From assembly GCA_031430435.1 (NCBI GenBank), contig JANPBM010000005.1, forward strand, positions 1 to 64,000: a stretch of DNA of 64,000 nt. The letters are read 5' to 3'. Source of the DNA: JANNVK01 sp031430435 (lineage in GTDB: Bacteria > Acidobacteriota > Blastocatellia > Pyrinomonadales > Pyrinomonadaceae). The stretch's first letter is position 1, and each line of letters begins with the position of its first letter. Position numbers and translations under genes: made by a program. Below are positions 8,501 through 17,081 of this stretch, piece by piece. Below the pieces are notes generated by a model. The model saw nothing but the letters and a program-made list of their open reading frames with translations. It ran no database searches and was not told the origin of the DNA.

Positions 8501-11392
8501 TAAGGTTTTGCCGTTTTCGCCCGAACTCCAAATGCGAAGTTTGATGTATTTTCCGTCAACGTAAAAATTAATTTGATACGGGTGATTAAAACGGTCTTTC
8601 AATTCTGTAATTCCAAGTTCTCGAAACAAAGTTTTTTCATCGCGGATATAGTCGCCCGTGCGTGCGTGAAAGTCTTTAACTGCTTTGTCTATTGCTTTTG
8701 CAGTCGGAGCAAAATATAAAAAACTCAAACTTGAAACAGTAAAATCATCATCTGTATCAAACTTTTTATCGGCACCCGACGACCTAATATTGACAACATC
8801 AAAGGCTTTTTCGACCCTGAAAACCGCGCGATACTTTTGCTCCCACGGATCGCGTAAATCGTCGAAACTTATTTCGTTCAAGTTCAAAATTTTGCGAAAA
8901 CTCGCATCATCGGTCGGATGCTCAAAAAATTTCAGTTCATAATGTGTCTTTAATTTTTTCTCGATCGGATCGAATTGTTTTTTGAAATAGTCGGAATAAA
9001 CAGATTTTGCATCCGTCGGTAAAACTTCTTTGCTCGAAAAAATATTCGGATGATAATTTTCATCATAAAGCATAATTTCTGCGGCGAGTTGAATTTCATC
9101 GGAAATCGGTTTCGATAAGTCCAATTCGTTCAGGTCTTTAACGTTAATTCCGCCGAACGAATCGCCGTAGCCGAGCCAACTGTAATATGCGCGAAAAGTT
9201 CCGCCGAACTCGCCTTCGGTTCGTGCGCGTTCTTCGACGGCTTTATCAAAAATGACCACGCCGAGTGCGGAATTTACCGCTTGTCCGAGCGAATCAACGA
9301 CATTAAAACTGACTTTTGCTTCTTCGCTCGGCTTATAGCTTTCTTTATCGAAAGTCGCCTCAAGTTTTAGATTTTCGGAAAACGGAAAGATAATTCCGCG
9401 TGAAGTTTTGACTAAATCGCCGTTAATTTCGTTATCTTTCTGAAAATATGCGGCAATAATAATTTCACCTTGAAAACTCGGCTGAGACGGAATTTTCAGC
9501 TCGCCTTTGCCTTTTTCGAGCGTCGTGAAATACGATTCTATAACGGAGAAATTCTTGACGATATCAATATAAACTTTGGGCGAATAATTTTCCGTGTCTT
9601 TTTCAAACGCCGTGTTCAACTTGATTTTTACAGATTCGCCGGGTTTGAAAACAGTTTTATCGGGTATAATTTCCAGTTTGTCTTTATCTCCGAAATCAAG
9701 TTTATCTCGCCAATTTTCATCGCTTCCGAAAGTTCCTTGCAAGCCGTTTTTATCTTTGACAAAAATCCTGATTTCCAAATCGTCGTTGAAATCATCAAAC
9801 TTCGGACGCATAAAATTTAATTTTCCGCCGCCGAGCGAATTTGTTTTCAGTTTCTGCAAAGTTTTGAATTTTTCGTCTGAATCGTCTTTGCGACCCTTTA
9901 CTTCGACCTCGCACAGACACGGCGAACCGTCTGCGTAAAATGCGGAAACAAACGCCTTAACAGGTAAATCGGCATTGTAATTTTCGTGTTCGCCGATAAA
10001 ATAAACGTGAATTGCTTCTTTGGTAACGCGAACGTCAAAGCGTCTTTGCTCGGTTCGATTAGTGGTTAAATCGGTAAAATATGCGGTGAAATTGAGGTCG
10101 CGGAGCTTTGAATAGTTTTTGTCTTTCAGTTTTTTATGCTCATCGCTCAAATCGAATGTTGCCGTGTATTTTCCGCTTTCATCCGCCTTTCCTTCGTGCG
10201 ATTCACCTTCGTCAATGTCGTATTTCTGCTCTTTATAACTCCAAGTTCTTTCGTTTTCACGCACAACGCGAACTTTGCCTTTGGTAACAGGTTTGCCGAA
10301 AAGATAATCCGCGTTTACTTCAACTTCGGCTTTATTTTCGTCGGGTAAATAATATGGTTTCAAGGCTTTGGCTGAGACGGCAAAATTCGGTAAATCGTAC
10401 CGCGAAATCTTGATTGACTGATCGCCGATGTAATTATCTTCACTGTTTCTGACTTGAATTCGATAACTTCCGAGCTTGGCGTTTTCGGGGATTTTCCACG
10501 ACATTGCGGCAATTCCGAATTCCGAAGTTTTCACTTTTTCACGATATAAAACCGTATTGTCTTCATCAGTAATCCGAAATTCGAGTTCCGAATTCGGCAC
10601 AACAACTTTTCCGACGGTGCCTCTGAGCAAAATACCGCGAACATTCAGCATTTGTTCAGGCTGATAAATCGGTTTATCGGTCATTATCGGAAACTGAAAA
10701 TCATCGCTTTGGATTGATAAATTTTCTTTGGTTTCACGCCGAACGCCGTTTTTTTGACCCGTGATTTTGATGTCGGCATCTTCGAGGTTAAAAGCCTGCG
10801 GAATTTGAAAGTCTAAATCGGCAAAGCCTTCGTCGTCGGTTTCACCTTGCGCGGTCAAAACAGTTTTTTCTATTTCCTTGTTTTCCAAAGCCAACTCGGC
10901 ATTTATTTTAACGCCTTGTACAATTTCGTTTTTCAACGGATGCACGGCACGAATTCGGGTTCGATAGGTCATTCCCGAAAACAAAATACTGCTCGCGATG
11001 ACGCGGAGTTCAAAAATATCTTTGACAATTTCGGAAACTGAAATTATTCCGCGAGACTCGCCGAGACGATACCGAAGCCGAAACCAAATAATGTCCGCTT
11101 GATTTTTTTCGAGCAAATTGTTCAGCGGTAAATTAAGTTTATAAATTTCTCTGCCTTGCTTAAACTGTTGCGAAACTGTTACTTGCGATTGCACAATGTC
11201 TTTTTGGTCAAGCAGTTCGAGCGTGACTTTTCCGGTCGAAGTTTTGTTCGGATTTTCAACAACCAACGAAACATCAGCCGTTTTATCGTTTAAGACAATC
11301 GACGATTCGGCTTCGTTGACAGTTTGAGCATTCGCCGAAACCATTAAAAAAAGACACACGGCGAAAAAGGCGAAGATTTTTGAACGCATCAT
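5504..11392 (-). CDS. Giant alpha-2-macroglobulin family protein with inserted receptor-like and pseudopilin-like modules
   Basis: The 1962-residue exported protein begins with a signal peptide (MMRSKIFAFFAVCLFLMVSANAQ region). Successive MG beta-domains fill the first 800 residues, and the thioester motif CGEQ lies at Cys1491, followed by an alpha-toroid of KLQRPDGSF-type repeats and a C-terminal receptor-binding-like domain. The family traps proteases in the periplasm through the thioester. Two oddities stand out. At about 848-890 and 1018-1090 lie two copies of a module with RDPWEQKY or RDSYGEKV and a GADKK-(x)2-TDDDF-like motif, resembling the pseudopilin GspG C-terminus. At about 1116-1250 lies a carboxypeptidase-regulatory domain plus ELPINGRDFSQF, as at the start of acidobacterial TonB-dependent receptors. 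GGAG precedes the ATG. Confidence 0.9.
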   Translation of the reverse strand: MMRSKIFAFFAVCLFLMVSANAQTVNEAESSIVLNDKTADVSLVVENPNKTSTGKVTLELLDQKDIVQSQVTVSQQFKQGREIYKLNLPLNNLLEKNQADIIWFRLRYRLGESRGIISVSEIVKDIFELRVIASSILFSGMTYRTRIRAVHPLKNEIVQGVKINAELALENKEIEKTVLTAQGETDDEGFADLDFQIPQAFNLEDADIKITGQKNGVRRETKENLSIQSDDFQFPIMTDKPIYQPEQMLNVRGILLRGTVGKVVVPNSELEFRITDEDNTVLYREKVKTSEFGIAAMSWKIPENAKLGSYRIQVRNSEDNYIGDQSIKISRYDLPNFAVSAKALKPYYLPDENKAEVEVNADYLFGKPVTKGKVRVVRENERTWSYKEQKYDIDEGESHEGKADESGKYTATFDLSDEHKKLKDKNYSKLRDLNFTAYFTDLTTNRTEQRRFDVRVTKEAIHVYFIGEHENYNADLPVKAFVSAFYADGSPCLCEVEVKGRKDDSDEKFKTLQKLKTNSLGGGKLNFMRPKFDDFNDDLEIRIFVKDKNGLQGTFGSDENWRDKLDFGDKDKLEIIPDKTVFKPGESVKIKLNTAFEKDTENYSPKVYIDIVKNFSVIESYFTTLEKGKGELKIPSQPSFQGEIIIAAYFQKDNEINGDLVKTSRGIIFPFSENLKLEATFDKESYKPSEEAKVSFNVVDSLGQAVNSALGVVIFDKAVEERARTEGEFGGTFRAYYSWLGYGDSFGGINVKDLNELDLSKPISDEIQLAAEIMLYDENYHPNIFSSKEVLPTDAKSVYSDYFKKQFDPIEKKLKTHYELKFFEHPTDDASFRKILNLNEISFDDLRDPWEQKYRAVFRVEKAFDVVNIRSSGADKKFDTDDDFTVSSLSFLYFAPTAKAIDKAVKDFHARTGDYIRDEKTLFRELGITELKDRFNHPYQINFYVDGKYIKLRIWSSGENGKTLNYDYYDDFEVYSGVQNYFQDTEKRVNQILSSAKKILSTEDELKTLLKENGVDLDNLRDSYGEKVYLFKRTFVKYTNVYKEEIISEYGKEETTKREIIVPVTQVLISFQVRSKGADKKENTADDFTLAEFANVISEQTKDDKKPVMKPIIFKDGAGSISGVVKDTNGAVIPAVTVTATNSESLQSKSAATDENGIYFIGNLTTGNYNVRASVRVFKDSVRSNVPITVNSITTVDFIMQLGNVSSVVTITAESASVDTSSAQVQSNVTKTEISELPINGRDFSQFVKLQPGTAAEEESEQNSSQKSTPKLREYFPETLVWQPELITNANGKAELKFKMADNITTWKLYTIASTKNGKIGVAEKEVQAFQPFFVDLDPPKFLTAGDEIYLPTQVRNYTPKKQKVDVTMSKSDWFSFLDSDKKQIEVDKNSAGNAIFGFKAITPIKDGKQRVTAIAVKDSDAIEKPVTVRPNGEEMVRTESKLFTNSAQFEVNFPENMLPKTNKAELKIYPNLMSHVTESVEGLLQRPYGCGEQTISSTYPNLMLLKFIKTNNSLTKQAKKYLKVGYERLLGYQVADGGFSYWGGKDESNLALTAYALRFLNDAKSFIEVDENVVEKAANYLIKLQRPDGSFYKKYTWETTEDNRRVKMSTTYIARTLAMLKTNKPSLDKALSYLKIRNAEIDEPYSLALYALANFDAGNFDEAEKTARRLRILAKEEGNTVYWNLETNTPFYCWGTAGRIETTALVLQVLLKSKDQNEKDLISKTTMFLLKSKDRYGVWYSTQTTINVLDAFLASLSESKAQTISVSINGEKLQDFAVSADQIEPIIFSLNDKLAAANSLNITSSDSSPIMSQIVQTHYIDWKDSVSTNRNVNDSRAIRLDYKCDKYAAKIMETINCAVEAERIRFSGYGMLLAEIGIPPGANVSRESLEEAFKNDWSLSRYDILPDRIVVYMWAKAGGSKFNFSFNPRYGINAKTPASKIYDYYNEESKGVAAPLNFMIK

Positions 11393-11475
11393 ACTTACTC
11401 CAATAATTACTTAGATTTAGAAGATTTTTTCTTAACTGAATTGTATGATGCCGCGAGATTTGAAATCGGTTGCTT

Positions 11476-12180
11476 TTACACCGCAAAAAGTTTTTCGTAA
11501 ATAATTGAAAGTCCGAGTCCGAAACTGAAAACCGCCGCCGCGAAACGAATAACTTTATTGAATGAAACCAAATTAGTCGCCGTAAAATGAAACGGCAAGC
11601 CGACGATAAAGCTCATCAGCATCATTCCGCCGATTGAACCCGCGCCGAAAATAAGGATGTAAAGTACGGCGACAAAAGGAGATTTGATGTTCGGGACAAT
11701 CAGCAGCATCAACGCCGCGCTTCCCGCCAATCCGTGAATCATTCCGATTATGACCGAACGCGGACTCAAATTGTGGTGCCACTTTTCGTTCGGTTTTTTG
11801 TCGTGCGAATGTGTGTGCAAATGTGCGTGTCCTTCGTGTTCGTGCGTGTGAACGTGAGCGTTTTTGGTCAAATATAAATTTCGTAAAGCGTTAAGTCCCA
11901 GTAAAACAAGCATTACGCCGACTCCGGCTTCTAATCTTGCTTCTAATTGTTCGGAAATTTGCAGTTTCAAAAAAATAACGACCAAACCAACGACGAGCAA
12001 TGAAATTGTATGACCGATGCCCCACAATCCGCCGACAATCGACGATGCAAACAAGTTTTTCTTTTCGCTGACAATGGTTGAAACGGCGGCGAGATGATCG
12101 GCTTCGGTCGCATGTTTCAGTCCGAGCAAAAAGCCGAAAACCAAAATTGAAAAAGTTGATAAGTCTGATGTTAATTCCAT
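11476..12180 (-). CDS. NicO-family nickel/cobalt permease (UreH/HupE-like)
   Basis: A 234-residue membrane protein with about six hydrophobic helices. The motif LGLKHATEADHLAAV near residue 20 is the HX4DH metal-recognition motif of the NiCoT/NicO transporters, and a second signature GMIHGLAGSAALMLL lies around residue 147. Between them is a cytoplasmic or periplasmic loop with 10 His in about 25 residues (HVHTHEHEGHAHLHTHSHD), typical of metal binding. It may import Ni or Co, or export excess as RcnA does; direction cannot be read from sequence. It shares strand with the alpha-2-macroglobulin gene 83 bp downstream. Confidence 0.85.
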   Translation of the reverse strand: MELTSDLSTFSILVFGFLLGLKHATEADHLAAVSTIVSEKKNLFASSIVGGLWGIGHTISLLVVGLVVIFLKLQISEQLEARLEAGVGVMLVLLGLNALRNLYLTKNAHVHTHEHEGHAHLHTHSHDKKPNEKWHHNLSPRSVIIGMIHGLAGSAALMLLIVPNIKSPFVAVLYILIFGAGSIGGMMLMSFIVGLPFHFTATNLVSFNKVIRFAAAVFSFGLGLSIIYEKLFAV

Positions 12181-12319
12181 AAAATCGCCCGCTTGTTTGA
12201 ATCGAAAATTTTTAACGGCAAAAAAAAATTATCGCACGAATTCAGAAAACGTGCTATTAGACTTTGTTCGATAAAATGTATGAACCGGATTCATTTTCCG
12301 CAAAGAAATTCAAAGCGAT

Positions 12320-13321
12320 TTACCGCGACAGCAATTTCTTTACCAAATTAACATAAAGATTGACCGCTTTTTCCAAGTCTTTTTTCATTACAAATTCATT
12401 TTTCGTATGCGCGTCTAAAATCGAACCTGCGCCAAGCAAAAGCGGCGTTCCCCAATTTGTAAGATGCGGAATATCGGTTGTGAAGCGGACAACTTTTTGC
12501 GTAAAACCTTCAACCGCAAGCATTTTCACGGGCAAACTGTATGACGCAACTTCAAGTTCGCCGCGTTTGCCGACAATTTTTTCGAGCATTTCCGTAACAG
12601 GTTTTTCGTCCGTAACAAGCCGAACGTGAACAACCGAATCGGCAAACGGCGGAATTACGTTCGATTGAATTCCGCCCGAAATCAGACCGATATTTAAGGT
12701 TGTATCGCCGAAAAATTCATCGGTCGGCAATTTGGTTTGGCGGAAATCCGTCAAAATATCGAGCAGTTTTTCAATCGCCGATTCGCCTTGTTCGGGATAC
12801 GCGGAATGCGCGGCTTTGCCTTTTGTGCGTAAATTCATCCGCAACGAACCTTTTGAACCGATTGCCAAATCCAAATCCGTCGGTTCGCCGTTGATTAAAT
12901 ACTCGCACTTTTTGGCAATCGGATGATTATTGGCGACTTTTGCACCGGTCGAAGATTGTTCTTCGTCAACCGTAAACAGTAAACCGATGTCATTTATTCC
13001 TTGTTTGCGAAGTTCTTCCGCCGCAAAAATTTCGGACGCGATAATGCCTTTCGCATCGCACGAACCGCGACCGTAAATCTTTTCCGCATCTTCAGTCGGC
13101 GAAATAAAAGGTGCGACCGTGTCTAAATGCGTTGACAGAAAAACTCGCGGTGTTTCGTTCAAATACGCGATTACATTCGATTGATTTTCGGTAACAGGCT
13201 GTAATTCAACCGTCCAACCGAGTTTGGTCAAATAATCGCGCAAGAAAATTCCGACGGCATATTCATCGCCCGAAACAGACGGAATTTCCATCAAAGATTT
13301 GGTTAATTCAAAAAGATTCAT
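12320..13321 (-). CDS. M20-family metallopeptidase (ArgE/DapE-like deacylase)
   Basis: A cytosolic dinuclear-zinc amidohydrolase of the ArgE/DapE/carboxypeptidase G2 family, 333 residues. Visible active-site elements: STHLDTVAPF (His and Asp, first metal site and catalytic Asp), GRGSCDAKG (bridging Asp), FTVDEEQSS (general-base Glu and metal Glu), a NGEPTD metal site, and GAGSILDAHTKNEFV with the last metal His near the C-terminus. Within the family, members deacylate acetylornithine, succinyl-diaminopimelate or acyl-lysine, so the substrate is open. No arginine or lysine biosynthesis genes are adjacent to guide the choice. Confidence 0.87.
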   Translation of the reverse strand: MNLFELTKSLMEIPSVSGDEYAVGIFLRDYLTKLGWTVELQPVTENQSNVIAYLNETPRVFLSTHLDTVAPFISPTEDAEKIYGRGSCDAKGIIASEIFAAEELRKQGINDIGLLFTVDEEQSSTGAKVANNHPIAKKCEYLINGEPTDLDLAIGSKGSLRMNLRTKGKAAHSAYPEQGESAIEKLLDILTDFRQTKLPTDEFFGDTTLNIGLISGGIQSNVIPPFADSVVHVRLVTDEKPVTEMLEKIVGKRGELEVASYSLPVKMLAVEGFTQKVVRFTTDIPHLTNWGTPLLLGAGSILDAHTKNEFVMKKDLEKAVNLYVNLVKKLLSR

Positions 13322-13865
13322 AAACTGAAATGATATACTAAATCAGGCTTTGAATGAAAAGCCGTATTTGAAAAGCGGCTGTTCGTTGCCGAAAAATCAG
13401 CTTGGCGAAGACGGCGAGTATTTGGTTTATTCTTTTAATTACGCAGGTTAAAACCTTGTGATTTTATTGCAAGAATTAACTATGTGTTCTTTTCTTGACT
13501 TTGCTTAAGAATGTTTTCGGCAAAGAATTTTGCCCAAATCGGTTGATATTCCGATAATTTTGAAACTTCCTTTTTCAATATTTGTGTCTCAATACTTTTA
13601 CACGTATTCGGTTTATTTTCTTATTGCAATTGTATCCGACTACTATCTTGACCTTTATTAAATAAAATGCTAAAAATTCCTATGGGATAAGAAAAATTGT
13701 TTTACCCGATTTTATTGATGACTACCGGTATCGAGACAGCCTCCGCTATCGAAATCTGACACAACCCCTTACCTTTTCGAAAATATATTTTGATTAACAA
13801 GTGTTTTTAGACTCCTTTTAATAAATCTGACAGCTTTTTGTCCGTGGTTTTTCAAGTTTTACAGT
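13322..13865. other. Non-coding spacer ahead of the supercluster
   Basis: About 540 bp with no supported gene. A possible vegetative promoter is TTGACC (13648-13653), a 17-bp spacer and TAAAAA (13671-13676), about 190 bp before the kinase gene. A TTTTTAGACTCC sequence ending near 13815 matches the right half of the activator sites seen at the two downstream sigma-54 promoters, though without a matching left half, so weak autoregulation is possible. A 38-codon open stretch ending near 13452 (ending LVYSFNYAG) may be a gene remnant. Confidence 0.3.
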
Positions 13866-15281
13866 ATGGTTTCTTTAGCAAATAAAAAGGGGTTTTGTTT
13901 TGTCAACTCAAGCGGTGTCGTTGAGTATATTTGCCCCGAATCGCTTAAATGTTTCGGCATTGTATATTCAAAAGCTCTTAATCAGAGAATTCATATCGTT
14001 TTAGACAAGGTTTTTGATAATCAATCGCTGGAAACCTTCAAAAATATTCATCAAATTAAGGAACGGCGTAACTTTCTGTTCTTAAATCGGCTCAACGGAA
14101 ACGATACTTTTTTTCAAGTTCACCCGCAAGAATCCGGCTATAATATTTTTTTTCAAGAAACTAATTTACAACTTTCCAAAGATTCGAGAGAGTTTTCTAA
14201 ATTGGGCGGAATAATCGAGAAGACTTCAAAAGCCGCTTCCGAATGGCGTTTGGCTTTTGATTCATTGGTTACTCCGATAATTATTCTCAATACCGATGAA
14301 CACATTGTTCGTCTGAATGCCACCGCGCGTGAATTGATCGGGGAAGATTATAACGAAATTCTCAGACAACCGATTCAAACTAATCGTTGGGGAAAGTTTT
14401 GGCGTGATGTTGCAAGCCTTGCGCATTTGGCTCAAGTTAAAAAAACGGTACAAAAAAAACAAGTTATCGACCCCAAAACGGGACAGACGTGGGACATTAA
14501 CGCAGATTACTTTTTTCCCTCTAAAACATCCGAACCGCGAATTATCATTATTCTTTACAACGAAACTGAAAAAGTAAGCCTTCAGGAAACCATCAAGAAA
14601 AATGCGGTTATGTCGGCGATGGGAACTTTGGTGGCAGGCGTTGCTCACGAAGTTCGTAATCCGCTTTTCGGCATTTCGGCAATTCTCGACGCAATGGAAA
14701 TGCAGTTCCAAAATAATGATAATTTCAGCGAATTCAGTCAAGTTTTGCGAAAGGAACTGAATCGTTTGACGAAGTTAATGAGCGAATTGTTAGAATACGG
14801 AAAACCGCCCAGCAACGAATTTGCCAAAGAGTCTATTTTCCCGATTATTCGCCAATCGATTGAAGCAGTGCAACCGTTAGCCAATAAGAATAAGGTAAAA
14901 GTTAAGTATGAAATTGACCAAACCTTACCTTTTATGATGATGGAGCGAAGTCGTTTGTCGCAGGTGTTTCAAAATCTTTTGGAAAATGCGATTCACTATA
15001 CACCTGCCGGCGGTGAAGTTGCAATTATCGTTAAAATGAGCGATCAGTGGCGAAATCACCACATCGAATGTTTAGTCAAAGATAACGGAAAAGGTTTTGA
15101 CGCAAAAGATTTGCCCAGACTTTTCGAGCCTTTTTTCTCACGCCGACGCGGCGGTACCGGATTAGGTCTTTCAATTGTTCAACGAATTGTCGAAGAACAT
15201 CGCGGAACGATTTTCGCCAAAAATCACAGTCAAGGCGGAGCTGTTGTCCAAATGTTTTTTCCCTCTGCCGACAAGTATTAA
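13866..15281 (+). CDS. NtrB-like PAS sensor histidine kinase
   Basis: A soluble 471-residue kinase with no membrane segment, so it senses a cytoplasmic signal. The first 120 residues look like a degenerate PAS domain, residues 125-230 form a second PAS (WRLAFDSLVTPIIIL), and the transmitter has the H-box GVAHEVRNPLFG with phospho-accepting His261, N-box LLENAIHYTPAGG, G1 DNGKGFD and F/G2 FEPFFSRRRGGTGLGLS. This is the arrangement of the NtrB/AtoS group. The sigma-54 activator begins 6 bp after its stop, so this pair is almost surely cognate and drives the gas vesicle and bilin promoters. No cofactor-binding Cys or His typical of haem or bilin PAS/GAF is evident. Confidence 0.93.
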   Translation: MVSLANKKGFCFVNSSGVVEYICPESLKCFGIVYSKALNQRIHIVLDKVFDNQSLETFKNIHQIKERRNFLFLNRLNGNDTFFQVHPQESGYNIFFQETNLQLSKDSREFSKLGGIIEKTSKAASEWRLAFDSLVTPIIILNTDEHIVRLNATARELIGEDYNEILRQPIQTNRWGKFWRDVASLAHLAQVKKTVQKKQVIDPKTGQTWDINADYFFPSKTSEPRIIIILYNETEKVSLQETIKKNAVMSAMGTLVAGVAHEVRNPLFGISAILDAMEMQFQNNDNFSEFSQVLRKELNRLTKLMSELLEYGKPPSNEFAKESIFPIIRQSIEAVQPLANKNKVKVKYEIDQTLPFMMMERSRLSQVFQNLLENAIHYTPAGGEVAIIVKMSDQWRNHHIECLVKDNGKGFDAKDLPRLFEPFFSRRRGGTGLGLSIVQRIVEEHRGTIFAKNHSQGGAVVQMFFPSADKY

Positions 15282-15286
15282 AAATT

Positions 15287-16639
15287 ATGTCAAATAAAAA
15301 ACTTCTTTTGGTTGATGACGAAAGCTCAATCAGATTTGGTATCAAAGCCTTTCTTCGCAACTCCGGTTGGGAAGTCGAGGAAGCTGAAACTTGTGAGGAA
15401 GCAGTCGAAAAGTTCCGCGCTTTTTCGCCCGATGCCGCAGTTATTGACTTTTCTTTGCCTGACGGAACTGCTCTCGATTTGTTGCCGAAACTGAAAAACA
15501 TTGACGCAGAAACGCCGATTGTTGTTTTGACGGGACATGGTTCGATTGATAATGCCGTGCAAACAATTAAACTCGGAGCTGAAAATTTTTTGACAAAACC
15601 CGTCGAGCTTCCGGTTTTATCGGTTATCCTCGACAAACTCATTCAAAACCACCGAAATTTCCGCAAACAACTTGCCGAAGAATCCAGTCATGTCAACAAA
15701 GAAAAGAATCCTTTTCTCGGCAGCAGTAAATTGATCAAACAACTTGAATCTGATGCCGGCAAGATTGCCAAAAGTGAAAGTTCGCTTCTGATAACGGGTG
15801 AAACCGGCACGGGGAAAAGTTTTTTGGCGCGTTGGATTCACGAAAACAGTTCGCGGGCAAAAGAGCCTTTTGTCGAACTTAATTGTGCCGGATTAAACCG
15901 CGAATTTTTGGAAACCGAACTGTTCGGACACGAAAAAGGCGCGTTCACGGGGGCAATCAACAAAAAACTCGGTTTACTTGAAATTGCCCATCACGGCACG
16001 ATTTTTTTGGATGAAATCGGCGACATTGACCCGACCGTGCAACCGAAATTATTGAAAGTCTTGGAAGAAAAAACTTTTCGCAGACTCGGCGATGTGCGAG
16101 AAAAAAGCGTCGATATTCGCTTGATTGCGGCAACTAATCAAGATTTAACCCAACTTGTTGCCGAAAAGAAATTCCGCAGTGATTTGTATTTTCGGATCAA
16201 CACCTTTACCTTGCAAATTCCGGCATTGAAAAACCGTCCCGAAGACATAGAAGTTTTGGCGCGTCATTTGCTTTGCAAGTCATCAGGAGAGATGAAAAGA
16301 CCCGGTGCCGAATTAACTCATGAGTCTGTTCAATCTTTGAAATTACACAACTGGACGGGGAACATCAGAGAATTACGCAACGTTTTGGAACGCGCATTGA
16401 TTCTCTCGGAAACTAAGTTGCTTGATGCCGACATTTTTCGGTTTGATTCCTTAAGTCTAAATGAGTCAGAGGGTTATGGTCTTGACCTAACGCTTGAAGA
16501 GGTCGAGAAAAAACATATCCGGAGAGTTTTGGAAACCCTTAAAGGAGATGTTACCGTTGCCGCTCAACGTTTGAATATTTCAAGAAGTTCTCTTTATCAA
16601 AGAATAAACCGATTTGGTTTAGATGAGTCTAAAGATTAG
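15287..16639 (+). CDS. NtrC-family sigma-54-dependent response regulator
   Basis: A 450-residue three-domain activator. The receiver (1-120) has the acidic pair DD10-11, phospho-acceptor Asp54 (VIDFSL) and Lys in FLTKP. The AAA+ core carries Walker A GETGTGKS (about 171), the sigma-54 contact loop GAFTGA inside ELFGHEKGAFTGA (about 218), and FLDEIGDID as Walker B. The C-terminus LKGDVTVAAQRLNISRSSLYQRINRFGL is a Fis-type HTH. It should bind paired upstream sites and remodel sigma-54 polymerase. The cluster contains two fitting sigma-54 promoters with shared upstream palindromes, its likely targets. Confidence 0.95.
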   Translation: MSNKKLLLVDDESSIRFGIKAFLRNSGWEVEEAETCEEAVEKFRAFSPDAAVIDFSLPDGTALDLLPKLKNIDAETPIVVLTGHGSIDNAVQTIKLGAENFLTKPVELPVLSVILDKLIQNHRNFRKQLAEESSHVNKEKNPFLGSSKLIKQLESDAGKIAKSESSLLITGETGTGKSFLARWIHENSSRAKEPFVELNCAGLNREFLETELFGHEKGAFTGAINKKLGLLEIAHHGTIFLDEIGDIDPTVQPKLLKVLEEKTFRRLGDVREKSVDIRLIAATNQDLTQLVAEKKFRSDLYFRINTFTLQIPALKNRPEDIEVLARHLLCKSSGEMKRPGAELTHESVQSLKLHNWTGNIRELRNVLERALILSETKLLDADIFRFDSLSLNESEGYGLDLTLEEVEKKHIRRVLETLKGDVTVAAQRLNISRSSLYQRINRFGLDESKD

Positions 16640-16697
16640 ATTTTTTGTCCAATCATTAGACAACCAATGTTTCCCACATCATATTGCAGTTGGAAAA

Positions 16698-17081
16698 ATG
16701 AAGACCAAACCAAACATTTTAATTGTCGAAGACGAACAAACAATTTCTTTCGCAATGAAGTCATATTTCTCCGTTTCGGGGTTTGAAGTAGATTGCGCGA
16801 TGGAATTGGAAGAAGCCCAAGCCTTTCTTTCGAATCTCAGTTATTCGGTAGTTGTGGCAGATTTGTGTTTGACCGGAATCGGCAGCGAAGAAGGTTTGGA
16901 AATTATTACTTTCGTTCGGCAAAACTGTCCGAAAACAAAAATTGTTCTCTTGACGGCTTATAAAACTGCCGCACTTGAATTTGAAGCCCGTCGCCGAGGT
17001 GCAAATTTCGTCTTATCAAAACCTCAGCCTCTGGTTATTATTAAAGATATTCTAAATGAATTGACCATTGGAGCTAACTAA
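16698..17081 (+). CDS. Stand-alone receiver-domain protein
   Basis: A single CheY-type receiver of 127 residues: ILIVEDEQ with the acidic pair, phospho-acceptor Asp in VVVADLCL, LLTAYKT with the switch Thr, and conserved Lys in FVLSKPQP. It has no output domain, so it probably acts as a phosphate sink, phosphotransfer step or partner-binding switch for the kinase upstream. I used the Met at 16698; the in-frame Met at 16623 lies inside the activator gene and adds 25 unrelated residues. The stop and the ATG of the next gene (EAL protein) overlap by one base, showing translational coupling. Confidence 0.88.
   Translation: MKTKPNILIVEDEQTISFAMKSYFSVSGFEVDCAMELEEAQAFLSNLSYSVVVADLCLTGIGSEEGLEIITFVRQNCPKTKIVLLTAYKTAALEFEARRRGANFVLSKPQPLVIIKDILNELTIGAN

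Noticed and set aside
13641..13680. A firm sigma-70 promoter for the histidine kinase gene
   Set aside because: TTGACC with TAAAAA at 17 bp is only a partial match and lies about 190 bp upstream, so it is kept as a possibility, not a call.
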